Below are positions 60,428-64,000 of a stretch of 64,000 nucleotides of DNA, piece after piece. Source of the stretch: Scytonema hofmannii PCC 7110 (GTDB taxonomy: Bacteria > Cyanobacteriota > Cyanobacteriia > Cyanobacteriales > Nostocaceae). The DNA is taken from assembly GCF_000346485.2 (NCBI RefSeq), contig NZ_KQ976354.1, forward strand, positions 5,042,436-5,106,435, written 5' to 3'. The notes under the pieces were generated by a model that was given only the letters and a program-made list of their open reading frames with translations, had not been told where the DNA came from and searched no databases. The stretch's first letter is position 1. Each line of letters begins with the position of its first letter. Made by a program: the position numbers and the translations under genes.

Positions 60428-63082
60428 ATGAAGCTGCTGATTCGGTTCATAACGATCGCTCTCTTAGCGCTACTCTTAAGTTTAGGTATCCATACCCTAA
60501 ACCCGGTCAGTGCTAAGCCAGTCGCGGCGGATCGGGAATTGACGTTGATGCAAGCAGGTAACCAACACTACGATGCCGGTCAGTTTTTGGAAGCGGCTCA
60601 GGTATGGCAACAAGCTGCACAGAAGTATGAAAAAATAGGTGATCGCACTCATCAAGCCCTAGCATTAAGCTTTGTCTCATTAGCTACGCAACAACTCGGT
60701 CAATGGCAACAAGCTCAAGCATCAATTGATACAAGTTTATCTCTACTGGACGAATCAGGTAAAGCAAGCACTCGCATCCGCGCTCAAGTATTGAATGCTC
60801 TTGCACGTCTGCAATTAGTGGGAGGTAAAGCAAAACTAGGACAAGACTCTGCTCAAGCGGCTCTCAAAACTTGGCAACAGGTGGAGACTCTCTACAGACA
60901 AGCGGGCGACTCTGTGGGGACGATTGGTAGCCAAATTAATCAAGCTCAAGCGCTGCAAACTTTAGGGCTTTACCGTCAAGCTAGGAAATTACTGGTACAA
61001 ATTCGCCAAACTTTAGAACAATCCCCAGACTCTCGTTTGAAGATGACTGGTCTACGCACCTTAAGCGATCTCTTCCAACAAACAGGAGAGTTACAAGACT
61101 CGCAAAAGATGCTGACACAGGCTTTAGCAGTAGCCGAAAAATTAGAATTGCACCAAGAACAAAGCATCACTTTACTGAGTTTAGGAAATACAGCTCGCGC
61201 CCAAAAACAAACTGAGAAGGCTCTAGAATTTTATCAACAAGTAGAAACAGTTGCAGTTAATAAATTTCCCCTGATCGGGATGCAAGCACAACTCAATCGC
61301 TTGAGCTTACTCATCGAAACACGCCAGTGGGATCGAGCGCGGAGTTTGGGGTCACAAATTCGGGAACCGCTAGCGATTTTCCCTCCAGGTCGGTCTACTG
61401 TTAACGCTCAAGTCAACTTAGCGAAGAATCTGATTTGTCTGCAACTCCAACGCAGTACACCCCTGTGCTCTTTACTACCATACCAGGAAAATCAGCCCTC
61501 ACAAACTAAAACTGTAAACGAGTCATCGAACTCAGTCATTATTGCTCTGTTGAATGTAGCGGTGCAACAAGCCGAACACCTGCAAGACAGACGCACCCAG
61601 TCTTACGCTTTGGGGAATCTGGGTCAGTTTTACGAACAGCAAGGCGAATGGCAAAAAGCCAAAGAATACACTATCAAAGCCCTCAGTCTCTCCCAGCAGA
61701 TTCAGGCTGGTGATATTAGTTACCAATGGCAATGGCAGTTAGGACGACTACTGAAACAAAAGGAGATCGCAGGAGCGATCGCCGCTTACTCCCAAGCTGT
61801 TAAATCTCTGCAATCGCTCCGCAGCGATTTGGTGACTCTCAATCCTGATATTCAATTTGGCTTTCGAGAGGAGGTAGAACCAGTTTATCGAGAACTCGTT
61901 AATTTGCTCTTACAAGCCCAGACTCCCAGCCAAGAAAACCTCAAGCAAGCCCGTGAAGCCATTGAAGCACTTCAACTGGCTGAACTCGACAACTTCTTTC
62001 GCGATGCTTGCGCCCAAGCCAAGCCAGAACAGCTTGATAAGATTGTAGACAGCGCCGCTACCCCAACAGCGGTCTTTTACGGTATTGTTTTGCCAGACCG
62101 CTTGGAGTTCATTCTCAAGTTACCCAAACAATCTAACTTGCTCCATTACAGAACTCAAGTTTCTCAAGAAGAAGTCGAAAGTACCTTAAAACAATTGCAA
62201 GAGAAGCTAACCCAGCCTAAACCCTCGAAAGAACTACCTCAATTATCTCAGCAAGTCTATAATTGGTTGCTCCGCCAAGCTGAACCCGATCTCGCTAAAA
62301 ACAGCATTAATACCTTGGTATTCGTGTTAGATTTTTCTTTGCAGAATATTCCCCTTGCTGTTCTTGATGATGGCAAACAATATTTAGTTCAGAAGTATGC
62401 TCTGGCGCTCAGTCCGGGTTTACAGCTAATAGAATCCCAGCCCTTGACACAGATTCAACTTAACGTCTTAACAGCAGGGGTAAGCGAAAGACGTACCGTT
62501 GCAGGTAGAACCTTTGATTCCCTCAACCAAGTTCCTCTTGAACTCGAGCAAATTCAGGCTGAAGTAGCAAGAAGCCAGAAACTTCTGAACTCTACATTAA
62601 ACGCCGACAACTTAAGAAAGGCGGTTGAATCAGTTCCTTTCTCTGTGATTCACCTTGCTACCCACGGGAATTTCAGTTCTAACCCCGACGAAACCTTTGT
62701 TTTGCTGTGGGATCGCTTGCTAAAAGCTAAGAATTTTGATCGATTACTTGGAATTGGCGATCGCATAAATACACGAGCAATTGAATTATTGGCGCTGAGT
62801 GCTTGTGAAACCGCCACTGGCGACAAACGAGCCACATTAGGTTTAGCCGGAATCGCTGTCCGAGCCGGAGCACGCAGTACATTAGCGACACTTTGGCAAG
62901 TCAAAGATGAGTCTACAGCTGCATTTGCTATTCAATTTTATAAAGTTTTAAAAGATGACAAGTTAACAAAAGCTCAAGCACTGCGCCAAGCTCAACTGTA
63001 TCTGATAGAGAAGCATCCTAACACTAATTATCGGCTACCTTATTACTGGGCACCCTTCGTTTTAGTGGGCAATTGGTTGTAG
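60428..63082 (+). CDS. TPR-CHAT protease
   Basis: GGAG lies just before the ATG. An N-terminal membrane segment or signal (RFITIALLALLLSLGIHTLN) leads into a TPR array (~residues 30-450; for example GNQHYDAGQFLEAAQVWQQA and LGNLGQFYEQQGEWQKAKEY). A coiled part and a CHAT domain complete the 884 residues, with catalytic His746 (LATHGNF) and Cys793 (LSACETATG), closing with PYYWAPFVLVGNW. CHAT is a caspase-like protease fold; TPRs usually bind the regulator or substrate. The gene starts 4 bp after the exoprotein gene. An N-terminal signal would place it in the periplasm, where it could process the exoprotein. That role is inference. Confidence 0.92.
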   Translation: MKLLIRFITIALLALLLSLGIHTLNPVSAKPVAADRELTLMQAGNQHYDAGQFLEAAQVWQQAAQKYEKIGDRTHQALALSFVSLATQQLGQWQQAQASIDTSLSLLDESGKASTRIRAQVLNALARLQLVGGKAKLGQDSAQAALKTWQQVETLYRQAGDSVGTIGSQINQAQALQTLGLYRQARKLLVQIRQTLEQSPDSRLKMTGLRTLSDLFQQTGELQDSQKMLTQALAVAEKLELHQEQSITLLSLGNTARAQKQTEKALEFYQQVETVAVNKFPLIGMQAQLNRLSLLIETRQWDRARSLGSQIREPLAIFPPGRSTVNAQVNLAKNLICLQLQRSTPLCSLLPYQENQPSQTKTVNESSNSVIIALLNVAVQQAEHLQDRRTQSYALGNLGQFYEQQGEWQKAKEYTIKALSLSQQIQAGDISYQWQWQLGRLLKQKEIAGAIAAYSQAVKSLQSLRSDLVTLNPDIQFGFREEVEPVYRELVNLLLQAQTPSQENLKQAREAIEALQLAELDNFFRDACAQAKPEQLDKIVDSAATPTAVFYGIVLPDRLEFILKLPKQSNLLHYRTQVSQEEVESTLKQLQEKLTQPKPSKELPQLSQQVYNWLLRQAEPDLAKNSINTLVFVLDFSLQNIPLAVLDDGKQYLVQKYALALSPGLQLIESQPLTQIQLNVLTAGVSERRTVAGRTFDSLNQVPLELEQIQAEVARSQKLLNSTLNADNLRKAVESVPFSVIHLATHGNFSSNPDETFVLLWDRLLKAKNFDRLLGIGDRINTRAIELLALSACETATGDKRATLGLAGIAVRAGARSTLATLWQVKDESTAAFAIQFYKVLKDDKLTKAQALRQAQLYLIEKHPNTNYRLPYYWAPFVLVGNWL

Positions 63083-63180
63083 ATTTGGGACAACAACGAT
63101 AAATTGGCAAAATTGTCAACTTATCGTTATCAGTGCTGATTCTAAAAACGATTTAGAATCTGACGAGCCAATAATTGTCA

Positions 63181-63222
63181 AGCATTCGTAGGGGCGCAAG
63201 GCATTGCGCCCCTACAAATGCT
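63181..63222. repeat. GTAGGGGCGCAA palindromic repeat
   Basis: AGCATTCGTAGGGGCGCAA is inverted at the right side with one mismatch (19-bp arms), around a GGCA centre. It is the longer copy of the repeat at 19713-19740 and lies 99 bp after the TPR-CHAT stop. Confidence 0.75.
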
Positions 63223-63316
63223 GTGAAACACTCCGAAAAAGAAAAGTTTTTAGCCGTTCACAGTATATCAAACCAGCCATAACCTTACAAATGACAAATA
63301 ACCAATGACAAATGAC

Positions 63317-64000
63317 TTAACTCTGCTGTGATAAATCCATGAGATTTGATAGCTTATAAACTATACGCGCACCAACATTACCATCCCACTCTGCATCCCC
63401 AACTTCGCAGAGATCGAAGCCAATAATTTTTCTACCGCTATGAACTAATTCACGGAACAGAAAAAAAGCTTGCTCTAATTCCAATCCTCCAGGAACAGGA
63501 GTTCCCGTACTCGAACAGAGTTTTGGATCGAGACCATCAACATCAAAGCTAATGTATACTTGTTCGGGCAAATGACTGATGATTTCTCGGCATATCTCAA
63601 CCCAAGCCATTCCAGAGTAGAGTTTTTGCTTGATAACTGGGTCATAATAAGCAACAATTCGACCGTTGGATTGGTCGATTGTTTGCACCTCATCATGACT
63701 GATATCGCGCAAAGCTACCTGCACTAACTTAGAAATTTGGGGCAATTTCATGGCATTAAACATGATGGATGCATGAGAAAACTCAAATCCCTCATAAGCA
63801 TCGCGCAAATCTGCATGAGCATCAATGTGTAAAATGCCAAAGTTTGGATAGGAAAGTGCTAATGCTTGATAATAACCTAATGGTACGCTGTGATCGCCTC
63901 CGATCGCAGCCACTCGTTTGCCATTTTCTATTGCTTCCTTACTCTTTTCAAACAACCATTGATTGACCTGTTGGCAAGCTTGATTAATTTCTGTAAGTAC
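63317..64000 (-). CDS. speB: Agmatinase/arginase-family ureohydrolase, N-terminus outside window
   Basis: The frame stays open to the right edge, so the N-terminus is missing and the listed part is ~227 residues. Metal-binding motifs of ureohydrolases are intact: AAIGGDHSVPLGY (His), ILHIDAHADLRDAYEG (Asp, His, Asp) and ISFDVDGLDPKLCSST (Asp, Asp). GLELEQAFFLFRELV and FDLCEVGDAEWDGNVGA also fit. The enzyme binds two Mn ions and hydrolyses agmatine or a guanidino compound to urea and the amine. Which substrate is used cannot be told. The assignment to speB rests on family resemblance. Confidence 0.85.
   Translation of the reverse strand, partial: VLTEINQACQQVNQWLFEKSKEAIENGKRVAAIGGDHSVPLGYYQALALSYPNFGILHIDAHADLRDAYEGFEFSHASIMFNAMKLPQISKLVQVALRDISHDEVQTIDQSNGRIVAYYDPVIKQKLYSGMAWVEICREIISHLPEQVYISFDVDGLDPKLCSSTGTPVPGGLELEQAFFLFRELVHSGRKIIGFDLCEVGDAEWDGNVGARIVYKLSNLMDLSQQS

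Noticed and set aside
60428-63082. TPR-CHAT as part of a CRISPR-linked caspase (Craspase) system
   Set aside because: No cas genes or CRISPR repeats were seen; the partner here is a TPS exoprotein.

Overview
The window looks like accessory chromosome of a filamentous, probably heterocyst-forming, cyanobacterium. The signs are frequent HIP1 palindromes (GCGATCGC), several short palindromic repeats of the kind common in Nostocales, an XisH/XisI pair, large WD40-STAND proteins, CHAT/CHASE2 proteins, DUF1822 and DUF928 proteins, and a filamentous-hemagglutinin exoprotein. No genus can be assigned from sequence reading alone. I saw no rRNA, tRNA, CRISPR array or origin.

Layout. 0-5.9 kb: the end of a CrtI-like oxidoreductase, a second FAD oxidoreductase, a MITE with an intact target duplication, an M90 metallopeptidase, and an AraC regulator upstream of a secreted alpha/beta hydrolase. 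5.9-11.4 kb: a TnpB-type element, an LprI-like protein, xisH/xisI, an SRPBCC protein and several gene relics. 11.4-25 kb: a CHAT-STAND gene cut off at a rearrangement point, a 1226-residue HTH/NB-ARC/14xWD40 protein, and a two-gene acyloin-type operon (ThDP enzyme plus an unusual KAS III-like enzyme). At least seven broken gene tails lie between these. 25-33 kb: a CHAT-STAND-WD40 gene divergent from a sigma-like gene and a DUF1822 gene. 33-35.5 kb: a DUF2278/lamin-tail gene split by a decayed IS607 element. 36-46 kb: a clan-A glycoside hydrolase with fourteen 25-residue repeats, then a minus-strand run of sigma-like, DUF1822, CHAT-CHASE2 and DUF928 genes. 47.6-56.6 kb: a class II (mersacidin-type) lanthipeptide cluster with precursor, LanM, luciferase-like flavin oxidoreductase, C39-peptidase ABC exporter, HlyD-type adaptor, and a second double-glycine peptide. 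56.7-63 kb: a TPS exoprotein followed after 4 bp by a TPR-CHAT protease. The window ends inside an agmatinase-like gene.

How the genes fit together. The most interesting theme is a repeated gene set made of a sigma-70-like HTH protein, a DUF1822 protein and a CHAT protein with a shared N-terminal domain. It occurs twice within about 20 kb. In one copy the CHAT protease is fused to STAND-WD40, in the other to CHASE2 and membrane helices. The second copy lies beside DUF928, and about 10 kb further on there is a TPS exoprotein with a TPR-CHAT partner. I infer one modular sensing/proteolysis system with exchangeable input domains; its function is not known to me. The second theme is the complete lanthipeptide locus. 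The third is heavy gene decay between 5 and 35 kb, including leftover tails of further WD40-STAND genes, which points to turnover of these large receptor-like genes.
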